The notes under the pieces are model-generated. The model saw only the letters and a list, made by a program, of their open reading frames with translations, was not told where the DNA came from and made no database searches. Below, in pieces: positions 34,315 to 42,649 of a stretch of 64,000 nucleotides of DNA. The DNA is from Actinopolyspora xinjiangensis (GTDB lineage: Bacteria; Actinomycetota; Actinomycetes; Mycobacteriales; Pseudonocardiaceae). Both the position numbers and the translations under genes were made by a program. The stretch spans positions 62,001 to 126,000 of the forward strand of contig NZ_FNJR01000008.1 in the NCBI RefSeq assembly GCF_900104475.1. Direction: 5' to 3'. Position 1 is the first letter of the stretch, and the number at the start of each line of letters is the position of its first letter.

Positions 34315-35052
34315 TCAGGAGGAGTCCTCGTTGGACTCGACGTTGCCGACCTCGTCCATCAAGCCGCACTCGAACGCGAAGACGACGAGTTTCACCCGAT
34401 CACGCAGCTGCAACTTGTGCAGGCAGCTCGAAACATGGGTCTTGATCGTCGCTTCACCCACCACCAGACGATCGGCGATCTCACGGTTGGACAGCCCTTG
34501 GCCCACGTAGCACAGGATCTCCCGCTCCCGGTGGGTCAGCTCGGCCAACATACGACGGCGATCTCCGGCTCGGGAAGCCCCGCGCCATGCCTCGGCGGCG
34601 CTGCAACCACGACGGATGACCTGGCGGGTGACCTCGGGCGCGAGCAGGGCATGGCCTTCGAAGGCGGCGAACACGGCCTGGACGAGTTGGGCGGGGTCGG
34701 AGTTCTTCAGCAAAAAGCCCGACGCACCCGCCTGGAGGCTCTCCAGCACGTTGTCCTCGTCGTCGAAGCTGGTGAGTATGATCACCGAGGCCTGGTACTC
34801 CGCGGTGATCCGCCACGTTGCCTGGATACCGTCCATCCCCGGCATCTGGATGTCCATCAGTACGATGTCGGGCCGGAGTCGCCGGGTCAGCTCGATCGCT
34901 TCCGTACCGTCACATGCCTCGCCCACGACCTCCAGGAACTGTTCGGTGTTGAGGATCGTGGCGAGACCGGACCTGACCAGCTGCTGGTCGTCGACCAGCA
35001 GCAGCCGAATCGGCCGGGTGAGTTCGTTGTGGCCCGCGTGCTGAACGCTCAC
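34315..35052 (-). CDS. NarL/LuxR-type response regulator, partner of adjacent kinase
   Basis: A 245-residue response regulator. Receiver: LLVDDQQLVRSG, acceptor Asp in VLMDIQMPGMDG, Thr in ILTSFDDE and Lys in LLKNSDP. HTH: THREREILCYVGQGLSNREIADRL, quoted in parts, with ATIKTHVSSCLHKLQLRDRV. It starts with GTG at 35052, overlapping the kinase stop by four bases. With the kinase and the LanM-like gene it forms a three-gene coupled operon, so this system presumably controls lanthidin expression or immunity. The final 30 residues are acidic. Confidence 0.9.
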   Translation of the reverse strand: MSVQHAGHNELTRPIRLLLVDDQQLVRSGLATILNTEQFLEVVGEACDGTEAIELTRRLRPDIVLMDIQMPGMDGIQATWRITAEYQASVIILTSFDDEDNVLESLQAGASGFLLKNSDPAQLVQAVFAAFEGHALLAPEVTRQVIRRGCSAAEAWRGASRAGDRRRMLAELTHREREILCYVGQGLSNREIADRLVVGEATIKTHVSSCLHKLQLRDRVKLVVFAFECGLMDEVGNVESNEDSS

Positions 35053-36347
35053 GTGTTCTCCTGAGGCCAGGTGAGACAGGCTTCCACGCAGTAACCGCCG
35101 TTCTCGGTGGTCGAGGTGCGCAGACTTCCGTTGTGCAGCTCGACCCGCTCGCGCATCCCCACGAGCCCTACCTGGCTGCCCGAGGTGTTGCCTCGGGGGC
35201 GGCCGTTGTCGACGACCCGCAGCCGTACCTCACGAGGGGAGGTGTCCTCCAGGACCTCGACGCACACGTCCACGTGATCGGCTGTCGAATGACGACGAAC
35301 GTTGACCAGGGCTTCTTGGAGGATGCGGTGGAGCGCCAGGGCCGGTGCGGAAGGAATCCGCTCGAGGTCACCGCTCTCCCGTACGTCGATCCGCAGACCG
35401 AGCCGGCGGAAGGACTCCACCGTGGTACGCATGGCCCCGATACCGTCGTGAGCTCCTTCCCCCGTGCCTTTCTCGTCACGTACCCGCAGCGCGCTCAGCA
35501 ACAGCCGCAGATCCTGAGTGGCGGCCCGTGCGGAATGCTCGACCTGGCTCATGGCCTCGACCGCCTTGTCGGGGTCGGTGGTGAGGACACGGCGAGCGGC
35601 ACTGGTCTGAATACCGATCACCGACACGTGGCGCCCGACGACGTCGTGCAGTTCACGAGCTATCCGCAGTCGTTCCTCGCCGACAGCGCGCTCGCTGAGC
35701 TCGGCCGTCTGCTTCGCGATGGTGATCGCCTGCTGGGTCGCGGCGTCCTCCCGTCGCGCCCTCCACCATGTGAGGACACCCGCGAGGGTGGCGCTGAGAT
35801 AGAAAACGGTGGTGGAGAGCAGAACCTGCAGCACGGCCGCGGTGGTAGCGGAGAAGACACCGTAGCTGGACTGCAACGCCAGCGTTTCGAGCTGCTGACG
35901 GATCAGAAAGTCGTACAGGATCCAGGCACCGGCCACCAGGGCGAAGACCAGCGCCAGCACCATGGCGCCGATCCGGTGCCACGCCCAGGCCATGGCATTG
36001 AAAAGGGAGAAGAAATAGTACACCTGCACGAAGAAGACCGGTGACAGCATCGGAGCGAAGATCGCGGTCAGAATGAGGTGGACCGTGGCGATCGCGAGCA
36101 CCGTCAAGGGGAACAGGCGCCGCACAACGAGGGTCAGGATCGGAACGACGACCCACAGCAACTGTTCGACAACGCTCATTTCCACTTCGAGGAGCGAACC
36201 GAGACTTCGGGCCGTCTCCATCGAGAGCAGGGCGCATCCACCGAAGACCAGCGCGAAGAGGAAGTCGATGCGCAGCACCTGGCGGGTGTCGACCGGCCGG
36301 CGCCATTGTTCATCCACACCGGACACATGTCGGAGCCACCCGATCAT
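35049..36347 (-). CDS. Sensor histidine kinase (NarX/DesK type)
   Basis: A 432-residue membrane kinase. The N-terminal 200 residues contain five or six helices with little extracellular sequence, suggesting it senses something within the membrane. HisKA_3 follows, with the phospho-acceptor in RIARELHDVVGRHVSVIG, then a HATPase domain: LHRILQEALVNVRRH (N box), VVDNGRP (G1) and GLVGMRERVELHNGSL (G2). It starts with ATG at 36347, overlapping the LanM-like stop (ATGA), and overlaps the regulator at its end. Membrane-buried sensors of this type often detect lipid II-binding peptides (inference). Confidence 0.9.
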   Translation of the reverse strand: MIGWLRHVSGVDEQWRRPVDTRQVLRIDFLFALVFGGCALLSMETARSLGSLLEVEMSVVEQLLWVVVPILTLVVRRLFPLTVLAIATVHLILTAIFAPMLSPVFFVQVYYFFSLFNAMAWAWHRIGAMVLALVFALVAGAWILYDFLIRQQLETLALQSSYGVFSATTAAVLQVLLSTTVFYLSATLAGVLTWWRARREDAATQQAITIAKQTAELSERAVGEERLRIARELHDVVGRHVSVIGIQTSAARRVLTTDPDKAVEAMSQVEHSARAATQDLRLLLSALRVRDEKGTGEGAHDGIGAMRTTVESFRRLGLRIDVRESGDLERIPSAPALALHRILQEALVNVRRHSTADHVDVCVEVLEDTSPREVRLRVVDNGRPRGNTSGSQVGLVGMRERVELHNGSLRTSTTENGGYCVEACLTWPQENT

Positions 36348-38116
36348 AAGGCTCCGTCTTCCTGCGCGAATGTCGTAGTTCTTCCGGTTTTCCCTGATTC
36401 CCCAGACCCCCACACGTCGAGAGCGCGGTGCGCCGCTTCGGCTTCTCGCTCGGCATCCTCATCGGTCAGCCGGCTCACCGCCCGCAGGCAGTGATCCAAC
36501 GGGGACAGTCGACAGCGGACCCCGGTATCGGCACCGTGTCCGTCACGGACGGACGTGCCGCGCGGGGAAACGCGGAAGCTCGGCATGTCCCCCACAGCGA
36601 GCTGACGCATCTCCGCGTTCACCAGTCGTGGCGGAGTTGGCGGATCGAGCACGACCAGACGCCCGAAGACCCGCCGCCGTGCCTCGTGACCGGCGAAGGC
36701 CGGGTGCGTGGCCATACGCAGTACCTGGTGGTAGAGCATCGTTGGACGGTGTACGTAGCGCACGCTCCCCCGTTCGAAGGATTCCTCGATCGTGCGCAGC
36801 GTCCGTTCCCGGTGGCGCAGTACCCAGGAGACCACGTCGGTGAAACCACCGACCAGCTCGTCGCGCTCGGCCCGAGTCCGAGGGTGGGCGGTGGGTGCCG
36901 GTCCTGGGTGTTCAACCCGTATCGAAGCCATCTCGAGACGCATGTCGTCGCGACCCACGTTGACCGCCTTCCAGCCTCGGAACGGCGAGCGATCACCCGG
37001 GCGGTATGCCAATGCGCCCGGGTCGAACGCACGGTCATCGAACTCGTCGTTCGCGTCGTCAGCCCGCTCACGACGCAGCGAGAGCATGCCTGTCGCCACG
37101 ACGCCGAGCAGTCCGTCGGACCGAGCGAACCCCAGCCCCTCGATGCGAGGGGTCATGAGGGTCTCGGCGTCGACGACCACGGGCAGTCCGCGCGAGTCGG
37201 TGAGCAGGTTCTCGTAGTGGATGTCGGTGGCGTCGAGGAGATACAGCGCCGCGAGCAGGGCGCCCGCGACGCGCGGGTACCCGTGGGCGGGCGGTGTCCG
37301 CCCGTCGAAGTGCTCGACCCAGCCTCGTAGGTCCGTGCTGTAGGACGTCGGTTCGGGCACCTCGATCCCCACCCGCTCCCCCAGCCAGGAAGCGAACCGG
37401 GTGAATCCCTGCTCGACCCACAGGTCGCGCGGCTTGGCCACGACGCGTCGACCGGAGTCAAGGAGGAGGACGGCTACACTTCGGCCACCGCCGTGCGTGT
37501 CGCCTGTGCCGAGGTCGATGTCCTCGATCCGGTCCTCGGGTCGCGCTCCGGCGACCGCACCGGTCACCGCCTCCCACCGCGACTGCGTGTCGTGCAGCAT
37601 CGCCAGCACGGCGTCACGGCGCGTTCGCACCACGAGACGCACCCAAGCGACCATGTCGGGCACGTCGTCGGCGATGTCGGCGATGCCGGACGAGGACGCC
37701 GACTCCGCCACGAAGGCGGCGAAGCGCTCCTCGGCGCTGTGGCCGCGGAGTGCGCCCGCTCGACGCGCGTCGTCCAGCCGCTGCAGCAGGGTGCGAGCCA
37801 CGAGTGCGGTGGCCTGGGCCACCAGGTGTTCCCGCACCCTGTCGATCACGCGGGCAGGACGGGCGATTATCGTGAGAGCGCTCAACGCATCGTGCACCGG
37901 CTCGACGAGATCCCCCACCAGACGCGCCGCGACTTCCCCCAGCCGAGGCTCTCCTTCGGTTCCTCTTGGATATAGTTCCGCGAAAGTACACTGCGGCGCT
38001 TCGCGCGGGCGCCAACGCGATGCTCGTGGTAGCGCCACGGCGTCGATTCTCCCCAGTACAGCATCAAGTTCGTCAGGATCGTTTACCTCGGGGAAAAGCA
38101 CCCTCCAAGGATTCAC
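36344..38116 (-). CDS. Stand-alone LanM-type dehydratase domain, no cyclase half
   Basis: A 590-residue protein matching the N-terminal dehydratase (DUF4135) half of class II LanM synthetases. Diagnostic blocks: GDTHGGGRSV (205-214), VVAKPR (225-230, ATP-site Lys), GWVEHF, LYLLDATDIHYENLL (291-305, catalytic loop), VVVDAETL (313-320), HRPTMLYHQVLRMATHP and AVGDMPSFRVSP. Normal LanM proteins are near 1000 residues, with a C-terminal LanC-like zinc cyclase. Here the frame ends after the dehydratase and the kinase gene begins in the overlap. Kinase-like residues are intact, so it may be active. The GTG start at 38116 has no clear ribosome site; the true start may be internal. Confidence 0.85.
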   Translation of the reverse strand: MNPWRVLFPEVNDPDELDAVLGRIDAVALPRASRWRPREAPQCTFAELYPRGTEGEPRLGEVAARLVGDLVEPVHDALSALTIIARPARVIDRVREHLVAQATALVARTLLQRLDDARRAGALRGHSAEERFAAFVAESASSSGIADIADDVPDMVAWVRLVVRTRRDAVLAMLHDTQSRWEAVTGAVAGARPEDRIEDIDLGTGDTHGGGRSVAVLLLDSGRRVVAKPRDLWVEQGFTRFASWLGERVGIEVPEPTSYSTDLRGWVEHFDGRTPPAHGYPRVAGALLAALYLLDATDIHYENLLTDSRGLPVVVDAETLMTPRIEGLGFARSDGLLGVVATGMLSLRRERADDANDEFDDRAFDPGALAYRPGDRSPFRGWKAVNVGRDDMRLEMASIRVEHPGPAPTAHPRTRAERDELVGGFTDVVSWVLRHRERTLRTIEESFERGSVRYVHRPTMLYHQVLRMATHPAFAGHEARRRVFGRLVVLDPPTPPRLVNAEMRQLAVGDMPSFRVSPRGTSVRDGHGADTGVRCRLSPLDHCLRAVSRLTDEDAEREAEAAHRALDVWGSGESGKTGRTTTFAQEDGAL

Positions 38117-38190
38117 TCGATCAGGTTAACGTGCGAAACAACGTTTGAGAAGCCGAACAGTCTTCACGCATCCCGGTGGACGGCGCGTCC

Positions 38191-38216
38191 GTGCCGGTGA
38201 GGAGATTCACCGGCAC
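38191..38216 (-). terminator. Hairpin terminator after merR
   Basis: Perfect 9-bp stem GTGCCGGTG / CACCGGCAC with an 8-base loop, about 115 bp beyond the merR stop and upstream of the LanM-like gene. It separates the MerR transcript from the lanthidin regulatory operon. Confidence 0.55.
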
Positions 38217-38329
38217 GGCGGACCGTGATGCTCACAGGTTCGTCCAGTGTGTGGGTGCGGGCTGGAACGGACCCGCCCGCAACCGGTGTCACCGGCCGTC
38301 CGGCCTCACCGGCGGTCGCGCCGGACCAC

Positions 38330-39109
38330 TCACTCGCGGGCGCGTTCGGCGTTGGCCAGGATCGCGTCGTGCACGAACCGGGCGCCCCCGACTCCGATCT
38401 CGCGCTCGTAGGTGGCCGTGAACCGCTCGTCGGCCAAATACATCGCGGCCAGCGAGCACTGCATCGCGTAGGAGCACTCGTAGAACCAACCACTGATCAA
38501 CAGGCGGTGCCGTTCGGCCAGGTCCGTCGCACGGGCACTAGTGGCCGACTCGCCCTCGGCCAACGCCGTGGCGAAGTCCCGGTGCAGCTGCCGCTGCTCG
38601 GCGGCCATGCGCTGCCAGTCCTCCCTGGTGTAGGAGGCCGTGCGGCGCCGCGACTCCCGGTAGGGATCGGTGCCGCCCCAGCGCCGCTGTGCCTCCTCGG
38701 CGTGCTCGTCCGGGTCGAACCCGCCGAACAGTTCGAACTTCTCCTCCTCGGAGAGATCGATTCCCATCGTGTTCGCCTCCAGTTCCAGCTCCACGGTGGC
38801 CAGCACCGCCCGCAGCCGGTCGATCCGCTCGGTCAACAGCCGTCGCTGGCGCCGCAGATGCGCAGTGGTGTCACCGCCGTCGAGGATGTCGGCGATGTCG
38901 GTGAGGCCGAACCCGAGTTCGCGGTAGGCGAGAATCCGCCGCAGCCGTTCGAGATCCGCCTCCGAGTACTCGCGGTAACCCGCCGCGCTGCGCCCGCTCG
39001 GTGACAGCAGCCCGATCTGGTCGTAGTGGTGCAGGGTGCGCACCGTGACCCCGGAGAGCCGTGCCACCTCACCGACACCGCGGCCGGAGCCCGCCGCCGA
39101 ACGACTCAT
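38330..39109 (-). CDS. MerR family regulator with TipAS ligand domain
   Basis: A 259-residue activator. N-terminal MerR HTH: GEVARLSGVTVRTLHHYDQIGLL, then SAAGYREYSEADLERL; a coiled-coil dimer helix at about 85-120; then the TipAS antibiotic-recognition domain: RESRRRTASYTREDWQRM and HRLLISGWFYECSYAMQCSLAAMYLADERFTATYE, quoted in parts (GWFYECSYAMQCSLAAMY, DERFTATYE). The Cys at 212 lies where TipA captures thiopeptide dehydro-residues. Adjacent to a cluster making dehydrated peptides, it could sense the product. Monocistronic, with ATG at 39109. Confidence 0.85.
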   Translation of the reverse strand: MSRSAAGSGRGVGEVARLSGVTVRTLHHYDQIGLLSPSGRSAAGYREYSEADLERLRRILAYRELGFGLTDIADILDGGDTTAHLRRQRRLLTERIDRLRAVLATVELELEANTMGIDLSEEEKFELFGGFDPDEHAEEAQRRWGGTDPYRESRRRTASYTREDWQRMAAEQRQLHRDFATALAEGESATSARATDLAERHRLLISGWFYECSYAMQCSLAAMYLADERFTATYEREIGVGGARFVHDAILANAERARE

Positions 39110-39305
39110 GTTCGCTCACCTCGACCACGAGGGTGCTGCCTCACGCGGCGTGAGGGTCAAGCCGGAGTCCGAACCCTCGGACACCACTGGTTTCCCCGGC
39201 GGGAGCCGCCGCCCCGAGGGCTTGCCGAATACCGGCCGTCGTCCGCGAATCGAACGCCGAAGAGCCGGAGCACACCGACGTTCGGGGCGTTTCGACGGTG
39301 TTCGC

Positions 39306-39335
39306 TTGGCAGAAGTTACTGGTAGGTAATATACT
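39306..39335 (+). promoter_or_regulatory. Promoter with TetR-like operator for acyl-CoA dehydrogenase
   Basis: -35 TTGGCA (39306-39311), 18-bp spacer, -10 TATACT (39330-39335). The spacer holds TTACTGGTAGGTAA (39316-39329), a TTAC/GTAA inverted repeat that shares ACCTACC on the opposite strand with the operator at 53986-54007. Start codon is 70 bp downstream. Confidence 0.65.
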
Positions 39336-39404
39336 TGGGTTACCGATGAGTAAGGGCGTGGTACCTGGCCCGCCCTGCACGATTCAGCACGAGGGAGCCA
39401 CGCC

Positions 39405-41249
39405 ATGGGCCATTACAAGAGCAATATCCGCGACCTCGAGTTCAACCTCTTCGAGCTGTTCGAAGTGCAGAATCGGCTGGGCAAGGGCGCGTTCGAACAG
39501 GCCGACGAGGACTCGGCCCGGGGCGTGCTCACCGAGCTGAACACCCTCGCGACCGGCCCGCTGGCCGAGTCCTTCGAGGAGGGCGACCGCAACCCGGCCC
39601 AGTTCGACCCGAAGACCAGCTCGGTCACGCTGCCCGAAGGCTTCAAGAAGTCCTACCAGCAGGTCATGGACGGTGAGTGGTGGCGGCTGAGCCTGCCCGA
39701 CGAGCTGGGCGGCTACGGCATCCCGCCGTCGGTGCAGTGGGCCGCGGCGGAGCTGATGCTGGGCTCCAACCCCGCGATCTTCATGTACATGGCCGGCCCG
39801 AGCTTCGCCACCATCCTGTGGGAGAACGGCACCGAGCAGCAGCGGCGCTGGGCCGAGCTGATGATCGACCGCGGCTGGGGCGCGACGATGGTGCTGACCG
39901 AGCCCGACGCGGGTTCCGACGTCGGCGCGGGCCGCACCAAGGCCGTCAAGCAGGAGGACGGCAGCTGGCACCTCGAAGGCGTCAAGCGGTTCATCACCTC
40001 GGGCGACCAGGACATGACCGAGAACATCATGCACCTGGTGTTGGCCCGCCCCGAGGGGCCCGACGTGGAGCCCAAGCCGGGCACCAAAGGGCTGAGTCTG
40101 TTCCTGGTGCCGAAGTACCACTTCGACGGCAGCACCGGTGAGCCCGGCGAGCGCAACGGCGCCTTCGTCACCAACGTCGAGCACAAGATGGGCCTCAACG
40201 CCTCGGCCACCTGCGAACTCACCTTCGGCCAGCACGGCACACCCGCCAAGGGCTGGCTGCTCGGCGAGGTGCACGACGGCATCGCGCAGATGTTCCAGGT
40301 CATCGAGTACGCCCGTATGATGGTCGGCACCAAGGCCATCGGCACCCTGTCCACCGGCTACCTCAACGCGCTGGAGTACGCCAAGGAGCGGGTGCAGAGC
40401 GCCGACATGCCGCGCGCGGCCGACAAGACCGCGCCCCGCGTCACGATCACGCACCACCCGGACGTGCGGCGCATCCTGATGCTGCAGAAGGCCTACGCGG
40501 AAGGGCTGCGCGCCGTCTACTGCTACGCCTCCGACTACCAGGACCGCATCTCGCAGGCCAAGACGAGCGGCGAGGACGCCAGCCTGTTCGAGCAGGTCAA
40601 CGACCTGCTGCTGCCGATCGTCAAGGGCGTCGGCTCCGAGCGCGCCTACGAGATGCTCACGCTGTCGCTGCAGACCCTGGGAGGCTCGGGCTACCTGCAG
40701 GACTACCCGATCGAGCAGTACATCCGGGACGCCAAGATCGACAGCCTCTACGAGGGCACCACCGCGATCCAGGCACAGGACTTCTTCTTCCGCAAGATCG
40801 TGAAGAACAACGGCCAGGCGATCGGCCACGTGGCGAACGAGATCCAGCAGACCCTGAACGCCTCCGAGGCCGACGAGCGGCTCAAGGAGGAGCGGGAGCT
40901 GCTCGGACAGGCGCTGGACGACGCGCAGAGCATGCTCGGGGCGCTGTTCGGCTTCGCGACCTCCGCCCAGGAGGACGTCAACGAGATCTACAAGGTCGGA
41001 CAGCAGGCCGTCACCCTGCTGATGAGCATGGGCGACGTGCTGATCGGCTGGCTGCTGCTGCGCCAGGCCGAGATCGCGCTGCGCGCGCTGGACAACGGCG
41101 CCACCGGCAGGGAAGCCTCGTTCTACAACGGCAAGGTCGCCGCCGTGCGGTTCTTCGCCAAGAACGTGCTGCCCGAGCTCTCCTCCCGGCGCAAGGTCGT
41201 GGAGAACACCGACAACTCGCTGATGGAGATCGACGAGGCCGCGTTCTGA
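39405..41249 (+). CDS. fadE5: Acyl-CoA dehydrogenase, FadE5-like
   Basis: A 614-residue FAD enzyme catalysing alpha,beta-dehydrogenation of acyl-CoAs in beta-oxidation. FAD/substrate blocks: [49 protein letters not shown]. The catalytic Glu region is [19 protein letters not shown], and the [23 protein letters not shown] block precedes it (both quoted in part length). The extra C-terminal helical domain (about 480-614) is typical of large FadE5/AcdA forms. The start ATG follows the GGGAG of GAGGGAGCCACGCC. In mycobacteria fadE5 lies beside fadA2-fabG4-htdX; here those three genes are 11 kb downstream. Confidence 0.93.
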   Translation: MGHYKSNIRDLEFNLFELFEVQNRLGKGAFEQADEDSARGVLTELNTLATGPLAESFEEGDRNPAQFDPKTSSVTLPEGFKKSYQQVMDGEWWRLSLPDELGGYGIPPSVQWAAAELMLGSNPAIFMYMAGPSFATILWENGTEQQRRWAELMIDRGWGATMVLTEPDAGSDVGAGRTKAVKQEDGSWHLEGVKRFITSGDQDMTENIMHLVLARPEGPDVEPKPGTKGLSLFLVPKYHFDGSTGEPGERNGAFVTNVEHKMGLNASATCELTFGQHGTPAKGWLLGEVHDGIAQMFQVIEYARMMVGTKAIGTLSTGYLNALEYAKERVQSADMPRAADKTAPRVTITHHPDVRRILMLQKAYAEGLRAVYCYASDYQDRISQAKTSGEDASLFEQVNDLLLPIVKGVGSERAYEMLTLSLQTLGGSGYLQDYPIEQYIRDAKIDSLYEGTTAIQAQDFFFRKIVKNNGQAIGHVANEIQQTLNASEADERLKEERELLGQALDDAQSMLGALFGFATSAQEDVNEIYKVGQQAVTLLMSMGDVLIGWLLLRQAEIALRALDNGATGREASFYNGKVAAVRFFAKNVLPELSSRRKVVENTDNSLMEIDEAAF

Positions 41250-41340
41250 TCCCCGGACCGCGCTCGTAACGACTCACCCGCGCCCACCGGCACCACCGGG
41301 AGAACCCGGCGGAACCGGTGGGCGCGGTTCTTCTTTCGAC

Positions 41341-41390
41341 GGTTCCCGACGAGCGTCGATTTCTCGCGAAATCGCGGCGCCCCGGGAACC
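41341..41390. terminator. Bidirectional compound hairpin terminator
   Basis: Outer stem GGTTCCCG / CGGGAACC (41341-41348, 41383-41390) encloses an inner stem CGATTTC-TCGC-GAAATCG (41357-41374). It lies between convergent fadE5 and adh stops and should end transcription from both sides. Inner motif matches the hairpin after the regulator at 51.3 kb. Confidence 0.7.
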
Positions 41391-41409
41391 GGCAACGCAC
41401 TCCTCGGAC

Positions 41410-42447
41410 TCAGCTCGGGTCGACGAGCACTTTGAGCGCCTTCCGCTCGGCCATCTCCCGGTACCCCTCGGACACACCGTCCAAACCGATCCGCCGGTCG
41501 AACACCCGTCCCGGGTCGAACTTGCCGTAGAGCACGTCGGGCAACAGCTCGGGAATGTAGGCCCGGGCCGGGCAGACTCCACCCGCGATGCCGACGTTGC
41601 GCGTGAACATCTCGCGCACGTCCACACCGTCGCCGTCCTGCGGGACACCGACGTAACCGACCCGACCGCCTTCCCGGGCCACCCGCAGCGCGGTTCGCAA
41701 CGAGTCACCGGTGCCGACGCACTCCAGCACCGACCGCGTCCCCTCGCCGCCGGTCAGCTCGCGGATCCGTTCCACGGCCTCCTCCCCTCGTTCGGGGACC
41801 ACGTCCGTGGCACCGAACTCGACGGCGAGATCCGTGCGATCGGTGTGTCTGCCCATGACGATGATCCGCTCCGCGCCGAGCCGGTTGGCCGCGAGCACCC
41901 CGCACAGCCCGACAGCGCCGTCGCCGACGACGGTAACGGTGCCACCGGGGCGCACTCCCGCGGAGACCGCGGCGTGGTGGCCGGTGGGAAGCACGTCGGC
42001 GAGGGTGAGCAGGCCTGGGAGCAGCTCGCTGTCCGGCTCCACCGGCAGTCGGACCAGGGTGCCCTCGGCGTAGGGCACCCGCACCGCCTCGCCCTGGGCC
42101 CCGTCCGAACCGGACGAGCCCCACAGGCCGCCGTTGACGCAGGAGGTCTGCAGCCGCTCCCTGCAGTAGGCGCACTCGCCGTCGGACCAGGTGAACGGCG
42201 AAACCACCAGATCGCCCGGCCGCAGCCCGTTCACCTCGGAACCGGTCTCCTCGACCACACCGAGGAACTCGTGACCGATGCGACTGCCCGCCCCGTCCCG
42301 CTCCATGCCTCGGTAGGGCCAGAGGTCACTACCGCAGATGCAGGTCAGACTCACCCGCACGATCGCGTCGGTGGGCTCGGACAGCACCGGGTCGGCGACG
42401 TTCTCCACCCGCACGTCCCCCGCACCGTGTATGACGGTGGCGCGCAT
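41410..42447 (-). CDS. Zinc-dependent alcohol dehydrogenase family protein
   Basis: A 345-residue MDR-family oxidoreductase. Catalytic zinc residues: CICGSD and GHEFLGVVEE. The structural zinc lobe GECAYCRERLQTSC retains three Cys. NAD(P)-binding: VTVVGDGAVGLCGVLAANRLGAERII, quoted in part GDGAVGLCGVLAANRLGA. It resembles broad-specificity secondary or glutathione-independent aldehyde/alcohol dehydrogenases. The ATG at 42447 follows CGGAG; an upstream GTG frame to 42480 has no support. Convergent with fadE5. The substrate is unknown. Confidence 0.88.
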   Translation of the reverse strand: MRATVIHGAGDVRVENVADPVLSEPTDAIVRVSLTCICGSDLWPYRGMERDGAGSRIGHEFLGVVEETGSEVNGLRPGDLVVSPFTWSDGECAYCRERLQTSCVNGGLWGSSGSDGAQGEAVRVPYAEGTLVRLPVEPDSELLPGLLTLADVLPTGHHAAVSAGVRPGGTVTVVGDGAVGLCGVLAANRLGAERIIVMGRHTDRTDLAVEFGATDVVPERGEEAVERIRELTGGEGTRSVLECVGTGDSLRTALRVAREGGRVGYVGVPQDGDGVDVREMFTRNVGIAGGVCPARAYIPELLPDVLYGKFDPGRVFDRRIGLDGVSEGYREMAERKALKVLVDPS

Positions 42448-42649
42448 GAAACCACTCCGTTTCCGGTCGGAACCTTCCACCTCTCACACGTGTGGAGTAG
42501 TGGCAGGATTCCCGCGTACCGGCATATATCCGGAGATCGTGCGGCATCACACCCGTCGCGTTCCACGGAAAGCGGCCGAGCCGGCACTGACGGGACGGGC
42601 ATCGCCGTCCCCGCCCGGAGCCAGGGCACCGCCCGGAGGCCGGGAACGG

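Noticed and set aside
34174-34320. Plus-strand frame from GTG 34174 encoding LGEVLVAGG then a Cys/Ser/Thr-bearing tail, like a double-Gly leader peptide
   Set aside because: No ribosome site, very short leader, and the frame runs on antisense through the response regulator gene. Probably a shadow.
36344-36420. Possible frameshift that removed a cyclase domain from the LanM-like protein
   Set aside because: The following sequence is a complete histidine kinase in tight overlap. No LanC-like Cys/His zinc motifs appear in any frame nearby.
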